64,000 nt of DNA from Evansella cellulosilytica DSM 2522 (GCF_000177235.2 NC_014829.1:3348001-3412000), one strand, 5' to 3'; positions 53,972 through 62,546 are shown, counted from the stretch's first letter. Numbers and translations are program-made. The notes: a model not told the origin generated them from the letters alone.

Positions 53972-54829
53972 ATGCATACGATTTGGAAAGGAAGCATTTC
54001 ATTTGGCTTAGTTAATATCCCTATAAAATTGCATGCTGCAACAGAAAATAAAGATGTCAAACTAAGAAACCTTCATAAAGATTGTCATGCACCTATAAAG
54101 TACGAAAAAACATGTTCAGAATGTGGTAAAGAAATATCAAATGAAGAAATCGTCAAAGCGTATGAATATACAGAAGGGAAATATGTTGTTTTAGATGATG
54201 AAGAGCTTGAGAAACTAAAGAAAGAGCAGGAGGATAAAGCTGTTGAAATTATTGATTTTGTCATGTTAGATGAAATTGATCCGATATACTTTGACCGTAC
54301 GTATTATGTTAGTCCAAATGAGGGAGGTTCAAAGGCATATGCCCTTTTAAGAAAATCTCTTCAGGAAACTGATAAAATTGGACTCGCTAAAATAACAATT
54401 AGATCAAAAGAGAACTTAGCAGCTATTCGGGTGTACGGTAACACTATCGTGATGGAAACGCTCCACTTTCCGGACGAAGTAAGAGACGTAAAAAATGTTC
54501 CAAACATACCGAATGAAGCAGAATTCCAAAAGAATGAACTTGAAACCGCCAAAACATTAATTGATCATTTGACAGCAGAGTTTGATCCATCAAAATATAC
54601 CGATGAATATCGAGTAGAGCTTTTAGAACTTATCCGTGAAAAAGTCGAGGAAGATCAAGGAGTAACAAAGCAGGAGCAAACGAACGTAATAGACCTCATG
54701 CAAGCATTAGAAAAAAGCATCGAAAAAGCAAAGCCAAGCAAGACGACGAAAAAGACAACAACAAAAACGAAAACAAAAACGACAGCGAAGCCGAAAGTGA
54801 CAAAGAATCCAGAAAAGCAAGCAAAGTAA
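53972..54829 (+). CDS. ku: Non-homologous end-joining protein Ku
   Basis: 285-residue bacterial Ku; dimers ring broken DNA ends and recruit LigD. MHTIWKGSISFGLVNIPIKLHAATE and LRNLHKDCHAPIKYEKTCSECGKEI are classic. The core ends near 245, and the last ~25 residues are almost all Lys/Thr, the basic DNA-binding tail of bacterial Ku. An upstream frame is open, but MHT is the family start; AAAGGAG lies 10 nt away, with an ATG also at 53966. Followed directly by the ligase and polymerase genes. Confidence 0.94.
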   Translation: MHTIWKGSISFGLVNIPIKLHAATENKDVKLRNLHKDCHAPIKYEKTCSECGKEISNEEIVKAYEYTEGKYVVLDDEELEKLKKEQEDKAVEIIDFVMLDEIDPIYFDRTYYVSPNEGGSKAYALLRKSLQETDKIGLAKITIRSKENLAAIRVYGNTIVMETLHFPDEVRDVKNVPNIPNEAEFQKNELETAKTLIDHLTAEFDPSKYTDEYRVELLELIREKVEEDQGVTKQEQTNVIDLMQALEKSIEKAKPSKTTKKTTTKTKTKTTAKPKVTKNPEKQAK

Positions 54830-54841
54830 TGTAGAGGGGGC

Positions 54842-55789
54842 ATGGTGAACATCGACTTCATTAAACCTTTTGAACCTGTTCAAGCAAATATCGTGCCTCA
54901 AGGAAATGAATGGATTTATGAAATGAAATGGGATGGTGTTAGGATTATCAATTATTATAACGGTGATAATGTCCGTCTTTTTAATCGAAAGCAAAATGAA
55001 CGGACACAACAGTTTCCTGAATTACTAGACATTCACTCATATTGTAAGGCAAGTTCTGTCATATTAGATGGTGAAGTGATCGCACTCGGCGAAAATGGAA
55101 AACCATCCTTCCATCAAGTGATGCGGAGAGATGCACTTCGCAATATGGATAAAGTAAAGCAACTAATTCCAATCTTGTCAGTATTTTATTGTATATTTGA
55201 TATCGTTTATTACAATGATGAGTGGGTAAACGATTGGCATTTGTCAGATAGGAAAGATCTTTTATCGGAAATTATAACACCTAATGAGTTCATACAATTA
55301 ACCCCTTCCTACGATGATGGTGAAACTCTTTTTGATGTAACAAAGCAACAAGGTATGGAAGGAATCGTAGCAAAAAAGCTAAGTAGTACTTATGCTTTTG
55401 GAGGTAAAGATAACAGGTGGCTAAAAATAAAAAACTTCCAGGATATCATTGCTGTAGTTGGCGGCGTCACATACCGAAACGGGATTGTTAATGCCATATT
55501 ACTTGGCTTATACGACAACGATATGAACCTTCATTATATCGGGCATGCTGGCACTGGAAAACTAACACAAAATGATTGGAGAATACTTACTAATTTCGTA
55601 GACCAATTAAAAATTGCACAAAAACCTTTCGTTAATGAGCCTGAACGCGCTAAGGACGCACAATGGATAAAGCCGAGCTTAACTGTGAAAATAAAGTATA
55701 TAGAATGGCCAAAAGGACGTTCCATTCGACAGCCCAGCATTCAATCATTTGTCGATATACCACCAACGGAATGTCTCTTACCAAAATGA
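54842..55789 (+). CDS. Stand-alone ATP-dependent DNA ligase (LigD ligase part)
   Basis: 315 residues: adenylation domain with the nucleotidyl lysine Lys29 in YEMKWDGVR (motif I), VILDGEVIALGENG (III), MEGIVAKKLSSTY (IV), RWLKIKN (V), then a complete OB domain (VVGGVTYRNGIVNAILLGLY ... TVKIKYIEWPKGRSIRQPSIQSF). Seals breaks held by Ku. Unlike the 611-residue B. subtilis LigD it has no polymerase domain attached; that is on the next gene. It starts 12 bases after the ku stop. Confidence 0.9.
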   Translation: MVNIDFIKPFEPVQANIVPQGNEWIYEMKWDGVRIINYYNGDNVRLFNRKQNERTQQFPELLDIHSYCKASSVILDGEVIALGENGKPSFHQVMRRDALRNMDKVKQLIPILSVFYCIFDIVYYNDEWVNDWHLSDRKDLLSEIITPNEFIQLTPSYDDGETLFDVTKQQGMEGIVAKKLSSTYAFGGKDNRWLKIKNFQDIIAVVGGVTYRNGIVNAILLGLYDNDMNLHYIGHAGTGKLTQNDWRILTNFVDQLKIAQKPFVNEPERAKDAQWIKPSLTVKIKYIEWPKGRSIRQPSIQSFVDIPPTECLLPK

Positions 55790-55812
55790 TGAATTGAAAA
55801 CGAGGTTTCAAA

Positions 55813-57054
55813 ATGATCACTTTAAATAGCTTCTCTAAAAAGATGAATTATGTTGGCTACTTTTTTATTACAGGTATGAATAATAAGACGAATGAATTTA
55901 CTTGTGGGCTATTAATAAATCAAGAAGTTTTACAAATAGGGTCTTTTTCAGATGGCATGAGCGAGGAAGAAAAAAAAGCACTGACCGAAATTGTTAGAAA
56001 GAATAAATCGTCTATTAAAGGTAGCTTCATTCATATTGAACCCGGTATTGTAGTAGAGTTAACATTTAAAGGCATTATAAGTGACAAATTAACTAACCCA
56101 GTTTTCCAACAATTCCGTACCGATTTGTCATGGACGGTATGTACTAAAGGGCAACTCATTCTACTAAACAAAAATGTAAAAAAGGAAGTGACGATAACAA
56201 ATCCTGATAAGCCATTATGGCAATCCCCTGTAATTGTAAAGGATCAATATATATGTTACCTACATGATATTTCTCCATTCATGCTTCCTTTTTTACACGA
56301 TAGAATATTGACTGTTCGCAGATACCCACATGGTGTGAGTGGAGAAGTCTTTTATCAAAAGAATTGTCCTGAATATGCACCTCCTTTTATAAGAACGCAT
56401 ATGGAGGATGATATTAATTATATTGTTTGTGAAAATTTATCATCTTTACTTTGGCTAGGGAATCAGCTTGCACTAGAGTTTCACATCCCCTTTCAGCTTT
56501 TACATGATAACTACCCGAGGGAAATTGTATTTGATTTAGATCCTCCATCGCGTGAAGATTTTTCTTTAGCTGTTGTTGCAGCTATGGAAATGAAAAAACT
56601 ATTTGATAAATTTAATATTATTAGCTTCCCAAAGCTCTCTGGAAATAAGGGGTTACAAGTTCATGTTCCATTAGCAACAAGTCCGATTAGCTATGAAGAT
56701 ACACGTGTATTCACTTCCTTTATCGCACATTATTTAGTTGAAACACAACCTGACCTTTTCACAGTTGAAAGAATGAAAAAAAATAGAGGGAATAGGTTGT
56801 ACATTGACTATGTACAGCATTGGCATGGGAAAACCATTATCGCTCCTTATTCCACAAGAGGAAGGGAAGGAGCGACAGTTGCTGCTCCACTTTTTTGGAA
56901 AGAGGTAGATGAAAATTTAAATCCAGATGACTACCATCTCTTTTCTGTACTTGAACGTGTAAGAACTGTTGGGTGTCCATTTGCTCATTATTTTGAAGAA
57001 AAAAATGAAGACTTGCTAGAGGTCATCGATTCTTTAAAAAATAAGCAAGATTGA
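55813..57054 (+). CDS. ligD: LigD polymerase/primase with an orphan OB domain
   Basis: 413 residues. Residues about 10-125 (YVGYFFITGMNNKTNEFTCG, GMSEEEKKALTEIV, PGIVVELTFKG) align with the OB domain of the ligase half of B. subtilis LigD, but no adenylation domain precedes it. From 130 on it is the archaeo-eukaryotic primase-type polymerase: LTVRRYPHGV, NLSSLLWLGNQLALEFH, metal residues in DLDPPS (241-246), KLSGNKGLQVHVPL, IIAPYSTRGREGATVAAPL. It fills gaps during end joining. In frame throughout, so not a pseudogene. Weak ribosome site (GAGG). Confidence 0.88.
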   Translation: MITLNSFSKKMNYVGYFFITGMNNKTNEFTCGLLINQEVLQIGSFSDGMSEEEKKALTEIVRKNKSSIKGSFIHIEPGIVVELTFKGIISDKLTNPVFQQFRTDLSWTVCTKGQLILLNKNVKKEVTITNPDKPLWQSPVIVKDQYICYLHDISPFMLPFLHDRILTVRRYPHGVSGEVFYQKNCPEYAPPFIRTHMEDDINYIVCENLSSLLWLGNQLALEFHIPFQLLHDNYPREIVFDLDPPSREDFSLAVVAAMEMKKLFDKFNIISFPKLSGNKGLQVHVPLATSPISYEDTRVFTSFIAHYLVETQPDLFTVERMKKNRGNRLYIDYVQHWHGKTIIAPYSTRGREGATVAAPLFWKEVDENLNPDDYHLFSVLERVRTVGCPFAHYFEEKNEDLLEVIDSLKNKQD

Positions 57055-57130
57055 CAATAGTGAATGATAGAAAAAATGCCTATTTATCAAGTTAGTTAAT
57101 TTCACTTTAAAAAAATTTTTTTTCTATTAA

Positions 57131-57229
57131 CTTGGGTGTTTATTTTCACTGCAGGATACTCGCTTGTCTCTTCCTCTTCTAGTTTCCCTCTGAAGCTGCA
57201 TCCGTCGAGACAGCTCGCAGTGTATTCAA
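57131..57229. repeat. Copy of the TTTTCACTNCAGGATACTCGCTTG repeat
   Basis: Left end like the element at 2510, then a stem CACTGC/GCAGTG enclosing TGTCTC/GAGACA (57165-57212). The constant pieces TGTCTCTTCCTCT and ATCCGTCGAGACA also occur within the inner units at 42790 and 57355, with a different sequence between them. Confidence 0.6.
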
Positions 57230-57231
57230 GA

Positions 57232-57627
57232 GGGACTGAAAAAGGTCGATATTTAAGGCCACTGAAAAAGTGAAAAATTTGCTGTTTCGTTGCATTAATA
57301 TTCAATATACCTCATTATAGGGAAAGTTGATGAGACCGGAGCAAGCGAGGTAACTGTCTCTTCCTCTACGAGCATATGCTTTGGAGCGTATCCGTCGAGA
57401 CAACTCGAAGCATAAGGCGACGAAGTAACGCTCGTTCCTATGGGATTAAAGGCAGGAGTGAGACCCCGCAGACCACAGGTCGATGAGGCTCACCAGCCGC
57501 CCACGGAAAGCGAAAGTTTGCACAGGTCTCATCAACTTCTCTATTCAAACAACCTTATATTAATTAGTCTTCCCTTTAATTTTAAGTACTTTTTCAGTGG
57601 CCTCCGATATTTACCTTTTCCAGTCCC
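57232..57627. mobile_element. Palindrome interrupted by nested inverted-repeat element, copy 2
   Basis: GGGACTGAAAAAGGT and ACCTTTTCCAGTCCC are the two arms of a hairpin. Its loop CGATATTTA occurs twice (57247-57255, 57605-57613), flanking the element 57256-57603: a 9-bp direct repeat as made by transposition. Outer inverted ends AGGCCACTGAAAAAGT/ACTTTTTCAGTGGCCT; inner unit 57325-57537 with ends AGTTGATGAGACC/GGTCTCATCAACT. No transposase inside, so non-autonomous if mobile. Confidence 0.75.
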
Positions 57628-57721
57628 CTCCAGGGAAAGCGTGCAAGGGGTGATAATGATGAAATTCAATCAATTGTAAAAAAACTCATATGGCATCTAG
57701 TGCCCTATGAGTTAACCTTTA

Positions 57722-58300
57722 TCATTCAGAAGACTTCACATGAAAAAAGTGATTCCATTTATAAGTAGTCGTATTATATTTCCCTAAATAGACGTATAAC
57801 CCTATTAATAGTAGAAAAAAGAAGGCTGAAATGTAAATAGGCATTTCAGTAACCGATTGTCCGAAGGCTGTATAGATAATTGATGGAAGAATGACACCTC
57901 CGATAGAATAACGCATGTACTCATTAAATGACTTTGTCATTTCCATTAAATAGAGCGATAACAAATGAAAATGCATAAAAGGCATCATTCTTAAAATCAT
58001 TACTTGCCCTAATGTGATGACTCGATCTTTAAAGAGCTTCTTCTTCAAATTTGTTATTTTCCTGCGAAATGAGGGGAAAATATCTACTAACTTGTAGAAA
58101 ATAAGACTCATTAACGATAAGCCAATAATGTTATAAATAGTCCCATGTACGAAACCAAATAGGATCCCACCTGCTATACAGACTACTATAACTGGTATAA
58201 ACAAAAACGGACGAATTAAATGAATAAGAACAAATAATATAGGTGCAAGAAAACCTGCCTCTTCCATTACATGAGGAATTGCTCCATCAAACATATCCAT
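57722..58300 (-). CDS. TVP38/TMEM64 (VTT domain) family membrane protein
   Basis: 192 residues, about five hydrophobic segments, with the VTT-domain core LIHLIRPFLFIPVIVVCIAGGILFGFVHGTIYNIIG and RMMPFMHFHLLSLYLMEMT. Members are DedA-like membrane proteins linked to lipid or envelope homeostasis; some act as lipid scramblases. GGAGGAAG precedes the ATG. A different gene sits at this spot in B. subtilis. Substrate unknown. Confidence 0.82.
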   Translation of the reverse strand: MDMFDGAIPHVMEEAGFLAPILFVLIHLIRPFLFIPVIVVCIAGGILFGFVHGTIYNIIGLSLMSLIFYKLVDIFPSFRRKITNLKKKLFKDRVITLGQVMILRMMPFMHFHLLSLYLMEMTKSFNEYMRYSIGGVILPSIIYTAFGQSVTEMPIYISAFFFLLLIGLYVYLGKYNTTTYKWNHFFHVKSSE

Positions 58301-58357
58301 GTTGCCTTCCTCCTCTCTTCTAAATAATATGTCTATCTACTTAAACTATGCTACTAG

Positions 58358-58618
58358 CTAAAAATATAAAAATAAAACAATGATTAACTGTATGCTAATC
58401 ACTACTGGTAGCCCGAGAGTAAATAGGCGTTTTTTAGTCTTATGACGAAATACATGATTAGCTATGAGCATTGCTATTGAACCACCTATAATTGCTAGTA
58501 AAAAAAGGTACTTTTCTGAATACCTCCACTTTCTTTTTCTCGCTCGATGCTTATCGTGTCCTACTGTGAATACGGTTAATATACTTATTAATATAAAGTA
58601 TGATACTAGATAAATCAG
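58358..58618 (-). CDS. ysdA: DUF1294 membrane protein YsdA with non-standard start codon
   Basis: 86 residues: LIYLVSYFILISILTVFTVGHDKHRA, then RKRKWRYSEKYLFLLAI, GGSIAMLIANHVFRHKTKKRLF, and a final helix ending VLFLYF. The DKxxA, WRxxE, GG and FRHKTxK signatures are those of DUF1294 proteins such as YsdA, which lies next to rplT in B. subtilis. An in-frame TAG directly precedes AAT-CAT-CTG-ATT, and there is no ATG, GTG or TTG before the conserved part. AGAAAGGATAG upstream would serve CTG 58618 (or ATT). Function unknown. Confidence 0.72.
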   Translation of the reverse strand: MIYLVSYFILISILTVFTVGHDKHRARKRKWRYSEKYLFLLAIIGGSIAMLIANHVFRHKTKKRLFTLGLPVVISIQLIIVLFLYF

Positions 58619-58726
58619 ATGATTCTATCCTTTCTATAAAATGTATGAATATGTGCCAGCATATGTGTTCCTAATTTAAGCACAGGCGCGCTGATTTTTT
58701 TATTTCACTACTAGCTTTTAACCGAA

Positions 58727-58818
58727 GGCACTGAAAAAGAGCGATATTAGCTTTTGAGTCCCTCCTTTTAAGCATTGGTGAGTGAACAGCAGCATCAATG
58801 ATGCGAGTGGTGCAATCA
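58727..58818. repeat. Chimeric hairpin plus variable-stem element (copy 3)
   Basis: GGCACTGAAAAAG is followed, after GCGATATTAG, by CTTTTGAGTCCCTCC: a left arm of one palindrome type joined to a right arm of another. Then AAGCATTGGTGAGTGAACAGC, a short stem GCATC/GATGC, and GAGTGGTGCAAT, matching the flanks of the elements at 35626 and 43066. Confidence 0.55.
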
Positions 58819-58844
58819 TCCCTTACTCATACACTTTCTTATGG

Positions 58845-58880
58845 GTAAAAAAAAAGTCACTCTCTCTCGAAAGTGACTTT
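58845..58880 (-). terminator. Terminator after rplT
   Basis: AAAGTCACT pairs with AGTGACTTT, followed by seven T on the minus strand. ysdA lies beyond and needs its own promoter or readthrough. Confidence 0.88.
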
Positions 58881-58892
58881 TGTGGTTTTTAC

Positions 58893-59252
58893 TTAATTAT
58901 TTAGTCCTGATTTTGCTTTTTCTGCTAATTCAGCAAAAGCTTTTTCATCATGGATTGCAATATCTGCAAGCATTTTACGGTTCATTTCAATACCAGACTG
59001 CTTTAAACCATGCATGAAACGATTATAAGATAATCCGTTAATACGTGCAGCAGCGTTAATACGTGTAATCCAAAGTTTACGGAAATCACGCTTTTTCTGT
59101 CTACGGTCACGGTATGCATAAAGTAATGATTTCATTACCTGCACTTGTGCTGATTTAAATAATCTATGTTTAGAACCTACATAACCTTTTGCAAGTTTTA
59201 ATACTTTTTTACGACGACGACGCGCTACATAACCGCCTTTAACTCTAGCCAT
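58893..59252 (-). CDS. rplT: Ribosomal protein L20
   Basis: 119 residues, standard length. [42 protein letters not shown] is the basic N-terminal rRNA-binding extension, and [23 protein letters not shown] the globular signature. An early assembly protein of 23S rRNA and, in B. subtilis, repressor of its own operon through a leader RNA. AGAAGGAGG precedes the ATG. Third gene of infC-rpmI-rplT. Confidence 0.98.
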   Translation of the reverse strand: MARVKGGYVARRRRKKVLKLAKGYVGSKHRLFKSAQVQVMKSLLYAYRDRRQKKRDFRKLWITRINAAARINGLSYNRFMHGLKQSGIEMNRKMLADIAIHDEKAFAELAEKAKSGLNN

Positions 59253-59304
59253 CGTAATCCCTCCTTCTCAATCAATTCTACGTTAGTGTTTTTTTATTGA
59301 CGTA

Positions 59305-59493
59305 TTAGATCATTTGACCTATACGTTTTTGATCACTCTTACTTACAAGTGCACCTTTACGAAGCTTTCTCTTTTGCTTTTGAGATTTGTTTGCTGCTAA
59401 GTGACTTGTATATCCATGAGCACGCTTCAATTTTCCAGTTCCCGTTTTCTTAAAACGTTTTGAAGCACCACTGTGAGTTTTCATTTTTGGCAT
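59305..59493 (-). CDS. rpmI: Ribosomal protein L35
   Basis: 62 residues, [31 protein letters not shown] ... [27 protein letters not shown], about four residues shorter at the C-terminus than B. subtilis L35. GGGAGGTCA lies 8-10 nt before ATG 59493; an upstream ATG at 59517 lies before the ribosome site and is rejected. Between infC and rplT, in the universal order. Confidence 0.97.
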   Translation of the reverse strand: MPKMKTHSGASKRFKKTGTGKLKRAHGYTSHLAANKSQKQKRKLRKGALVSKSDQKRIGQMI

Positions 59494-59597
59494 GTTGGGT
59501 GACCTCCCTTTGTGCATATTTCGTTGTTTGTCTTGTAAAGAAATAAAATCAGTTGTTGTTGTCTTGCAAGAAATGCCTATATTGCATTCGATTTCGT

Positions 59598-60113
59598 CTA
59601 TTTTTCAGCTTTTGGTGAAAGGATAAGGAACATACTGCGTCCTTCCATCTTTGGCTTTTGTTCGACTGTAGCTATGTCTTCACATTCCGAAGCAAGTTTT
59701 TCTAATACGACCTTCCCAATTTGAGAATGCGTAATAGCTCTTCCACGGAAGCGAATAGCAGCTTTCACTTTATCGCCCTTCGTTAAGAATTTACGAGCGT
59801 TACGAAGCTTCGTGTTAAAATCATGCTCTTCTATCGTTGGACTTAGGCGAACTTCCTTTGTGTTAATAATTTTTTGGTTTTTACGAGCTTCTTTTTCTTT
59901 CTTTTGCTGCTCGTAACGGAATTTTCCGTAATCCATGATCCGACATACTGGCGGTTTCGCATTTGGCGCTACCATAACAAGATCTAAATTAGCATTTTGA
60001 GCCATTTCTAAAGCTTCTTGCTTTGTTTTTACACCAATTTGGTCTCCGTTTGCACCGACCAAGCGTACTTCTCGAGCGCGAATCGCGTCGTTGATCATCA
60101 TATCCTTACTAAT
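59598..60113 (-). CDS. infC: Translation initiation factor IF-3 (ATT start)
   Basis: 171 residues: N-terminal domain ([23 protein letters not shown]), lysine-rich linker ([15 protein letters not shown]) and C-terminal domain ([38 protein letters not shown]). Controls start-codon fidelity on the 30S subunit. GGAGGTGG lies 7 nt before ATT-AGT-AAG-GAT, the conserved ISKD start; ATT is the rare start codon by which IF-3 represses its own translation. A longer ATG frame from 60146 would run through the ribosome site and is rejected. Confidence 0.95.
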   Translation of the reverse strand: MSKDMMINDAIRAREVRLVGANGDQIGVKTKQEALEMAQNANLDLVMVAPNAKPPVCRIMDYGKFRYEQQKKEKEARKNQKIINTKEVRLSPTIEEHDFNTKLRNARKFLTKGDKVKAAIRFRGRAITHSQIGKVVLEKLASECEDIATVEQKPKMEGRSMFLILSPKAEK

Positions 60114-60216
60114 GTTGAGCCACCTCCATAAATTTTTGGGGATCAAAGCAAGACGTAATCAAACACCTTGGACTCTCCACTTTTCACAAATACGTGAAAA
60201 TGGTGTGATGTGTACA

Positions 60217-60288
60217 TAAAAAAAATGTGGGTGCATATTTCGCCCACACTTCTACATACGTGTTTATCACAATCATGTAACCTGTCAA
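60217..60288 (-). ncRNA. infC operon leader with attenuator (L20-leader type)
   Basis: TTGACA (60288-60283) leads a short leader ending in the hairpin TGTGGGCG ... GCACCCACA with eight T (60217-60250), about 100 bases before infC. L20-dependent attenuation at this place is known in B. subtilis. A further palindrome AGAAGCGCCCGCTTCT at 60307-60322 lies upstream. The -10 box is weak and the L20-binding fold was not resolved. Confidence 0.6.
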
Positions 60289-60395
60289 CCTCTAGTCAAT
60301 CAGGTGAGAAGCGGGCGCTTCTTCTTGCTTTGTTTCCTATTTTGTTCCACTTGAACAATTTATCATACAAGACTGCTTATGTCAAATATGTTTTT

Positions 60396-62546
60396 TTACA
60401 TTACATGCTCATTCATCAAATCGGTAAAATCTTCAAATTTAATTGGCTTGCTATAGTAATAACCTTGTAAGTATGGACATTCAATCGAAGATAAGTAATC
60501 ACTTGCTTCCTGTCCTTCTACTCCTTCAGCGACTACTAGCAATCCGAGGTCTTTACCTAATTTAACTACGGAAGATACGATTGCACTATCTGAATTATCG
60601 CTTGGAATATCTTTTACAAACGAGCGATCGATCTTTAGACAGTTAACAGGAAATTGCTTTAAATAGCTCAAAGATGAGTATCCTATGCCGAAATCATCGA
60701 TAGCAATCGTAAAGCCTATTTGTTTTAGCTTTTGTAGTGTATTAATGGAATCAGTTGTATTTTCCATTAGTCCATTTTCAGTTATCTCTAACTGTATCCG
60801 ATTAGGGAGTACACGTTCGTCACTCACAATTGTTGTTAACCTTTCAACAAAGTCTGATTGTTTAAGCTGATATGCTGAAATATTAACAGAAATGTTCAAA
60901 TGTATTTGTGATTCTTCCCAGCGTTTTAGATCTCGACAAGCTTGACGAATGACCCACTCCCCTAGCGGAATAATTAAACCTGTTTCCTCAGCAATTGGAA
61001 TAAAATCTGCAGGATTGATAAGTCCTTTTTTAGGATGATACCAACGAATAAGTGCCTCACACGAATTTATTTTTTGCTGTTTTACATCCATTACCGGCTG
61101 ATAAAAAAGCTCGAATTGGTTATTCGCTATAATGGCTTGCCTTAGATCATCTTCCATTAACACTTTTGAGACAAATACATTCTTCATTTGTGAATTAAAT
61201 TTTCTAAATGTGTTGCCACCAGCGTGTTTAGCAGAAAGCAATGCCATATCAGCTGCCTTCATTAACTCTTCAGGGTTAGTAGCATGTTCTGGAAATACAG
61301 AAACGCCGATACTAGCTTTTTGATGGAATTCACCATTTCGATAGTAAAATGGCTCATCAAACAATGTTAATATTTGTCTAGTCACTATACATACATGTTC
61401 ATCTGGACCAATAATAATCCATGCAAACTCATCTCCACCTAAGTGGTATAATCTGAAATATTCCACATGATTATCAAACGTTAATGTTTGAAGCCTTTCA
61501 GCTGCCATCATGATAAAGCGATCTCCAACATTGTGACCTAGCGTATCATTAATATATTTAAACTTATCCAAGTCTACAATGATAAGGCTCGCCTTTTTTT
61601 GTTGTGTTTTAGCATCGACTAGACGATACATTAAATCTTCTTCAAGTATTCTACGGTTAGGTAAACCTGTAAGTGCATCATGATAGGCCATATTCTTTAC
61701 TGCAAGCTCAGAGTTTTTTAGTTCAGTGATATCATTGATTGTTGCAATCACTTCAATTACTTCATTGCAATGAATAATTGGTGTTATTGAAGCGTGTAAA
61801 ATTCGATATCCATGCTTGAAGTCGAATTCAACCTTTTGTCCCTCAAAGGCTTGTTTAAATCTTGAAGTAATGATGTCTTTATCTCTGCTATTCCCAATAA
61901 CTTCACCGATTGGTTTATTTTTAGCTTTTTCTGTATCAATCCCAATCACTTTTGCTAAGTGACCTTCTAATAATGAGACAACCGGCCCTTTATCATTAGA
62001 TGGTAAAACTCTTATAATGAAATTTTGAATATTTTTAATAATGGTAGAATAATCTTTTTCAATAATTTGTCTCAGTTTTTCTTCATATATCTTGCCTTCT
62101 GTAATATCAAGACGAATCGATAAAAACATGTCAATTTTTCCCTCTTTATTATAAATAGGGTAGATCGTTGCTTTTACCCAGTAAATTGAGCCATCTTTTT
62201 TACGATTCTTAATTTCACCACTCCATATATCGCCATTCATGATTGTCTGCCATAACTTATGATAAAATTCTTGTGTATGATAGCCTGAGTGGACTAACCT
62301 ATGTGTATTACCTACTAATTCATCTCTTGAATATCCTGAGACTTGGCAGTATGTATCGTTCACTTCAATAATGCTGCCACTACTATCAGTCAGAACTAAT
62401 ATGCACGAATGGTCAAAGGCGCGAAGTAATTCTTCCAACTGTATAAGCATTGAGTGACTATAATCACTAATGTTTTCATATTCTTGCATTAAATTTTCTC
62501 GAAAACTATTCACCCAATTACTAACGGTACCTAATGACTGAAACAT
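60396..62546 (-). CDS. PAS-GGDEF-EAL cyclic-di-GMP signalling protein
   Basis: 716 residues, no membrane segment. A PAS domain (about 40-155, VLTDSSGSIIEVNDTYCQVSGYSRDELVG, SGEIKNRKKDG) and a second PAS-like region (about 165-275) precede a diguanylate cyclase domain with intact GGDEF (LGGDEFAW, residues 373-377 counted from the upstream GTG) and a phosphodiesterase domain with intact EAL (CEALIRWYHP, 500-502), DDFGIGYSSL and ITENGLMENT. Both activities are possible; net direction is unknown. AGGATG lies 8 nt before ATG 62546, preferred over GTG 62555. It interrupts the usual thrS-infC adjacency. Confidence 0.92.
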   Translation of the reverse strand: MFQSLGTVSNWVNSFRENLMQEYENISDYSHSMLIQLEELLRAFDHSCILVLTDSSGSIIEVNDTYCQVSGYSRDELVGNTHRLVHSGYHTQEFYHKLWQTIMNGDIWSGEIKNRKKDGSIYWVKATIYPIYNKEGKIDMFLSIRLDITEGKIYEEKLRQIIEKDYSTIIKNIQNFIIRVLPSNDKGPVVSLLEGHLAKVIGIDTEKAKNKPIGEVIGNSRDKDIITSRFKQAFEGQKVEFDFKHGYRILHASITPIIHCNEVIEVIATINDITELKNSELAVKNMAYHDALTGLPNRRILEEDLMYRLVDAKTQQKKASLIIVDLDKFKYINDTLGHNVGDRFIMMAAERLQTLTFDNHVEYFRLYHLGGDEFAWIIIGPDEHVCIVTRQILTLFDEPFYYRNGEFHQKASIGVSVFPEHATNPEELMKAADMALLSAKHAGGNTFRKFNSQMKNVFVSKVLMEDDLRQAIIANNQFELFYQPVMDVKQQKINSCEALIRWYHPKKGLINPADFIPIAEETGLIIPLGEWVIRQACRDLKRWEESQIHLNISVNISAYQLKQSDFVERLTTIVSDERVLPNRIQLEITENGLMENTTDSINTLQKLKQIGFTIAIDDFGIGYSSLSYLKQFPVNCLKIDRSFVKDIPSDNSDSAIVSSVVKLGKDLGLLVVAEGVEGQEASDYLSSIECPYLQGYYYSKPIKFEDFTDLMNEHVM

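Noticed and set aside
55790-55812. A possible frameshift joining the ligase and the polymerase into one LigD
   Set aside because: Both chains are complete at both ends: the ligase has its own OB domain and stop, and the polymerase chain opens with a second OB-like region, so joining them would not restore the B. subtilis architecture.
57440-57679. A 79-codon plus-strand frame within the nested element
   Set aside because: It covers inverted repeats and stems, has no ribosome site tied to it, and is not kept open in copy 1.
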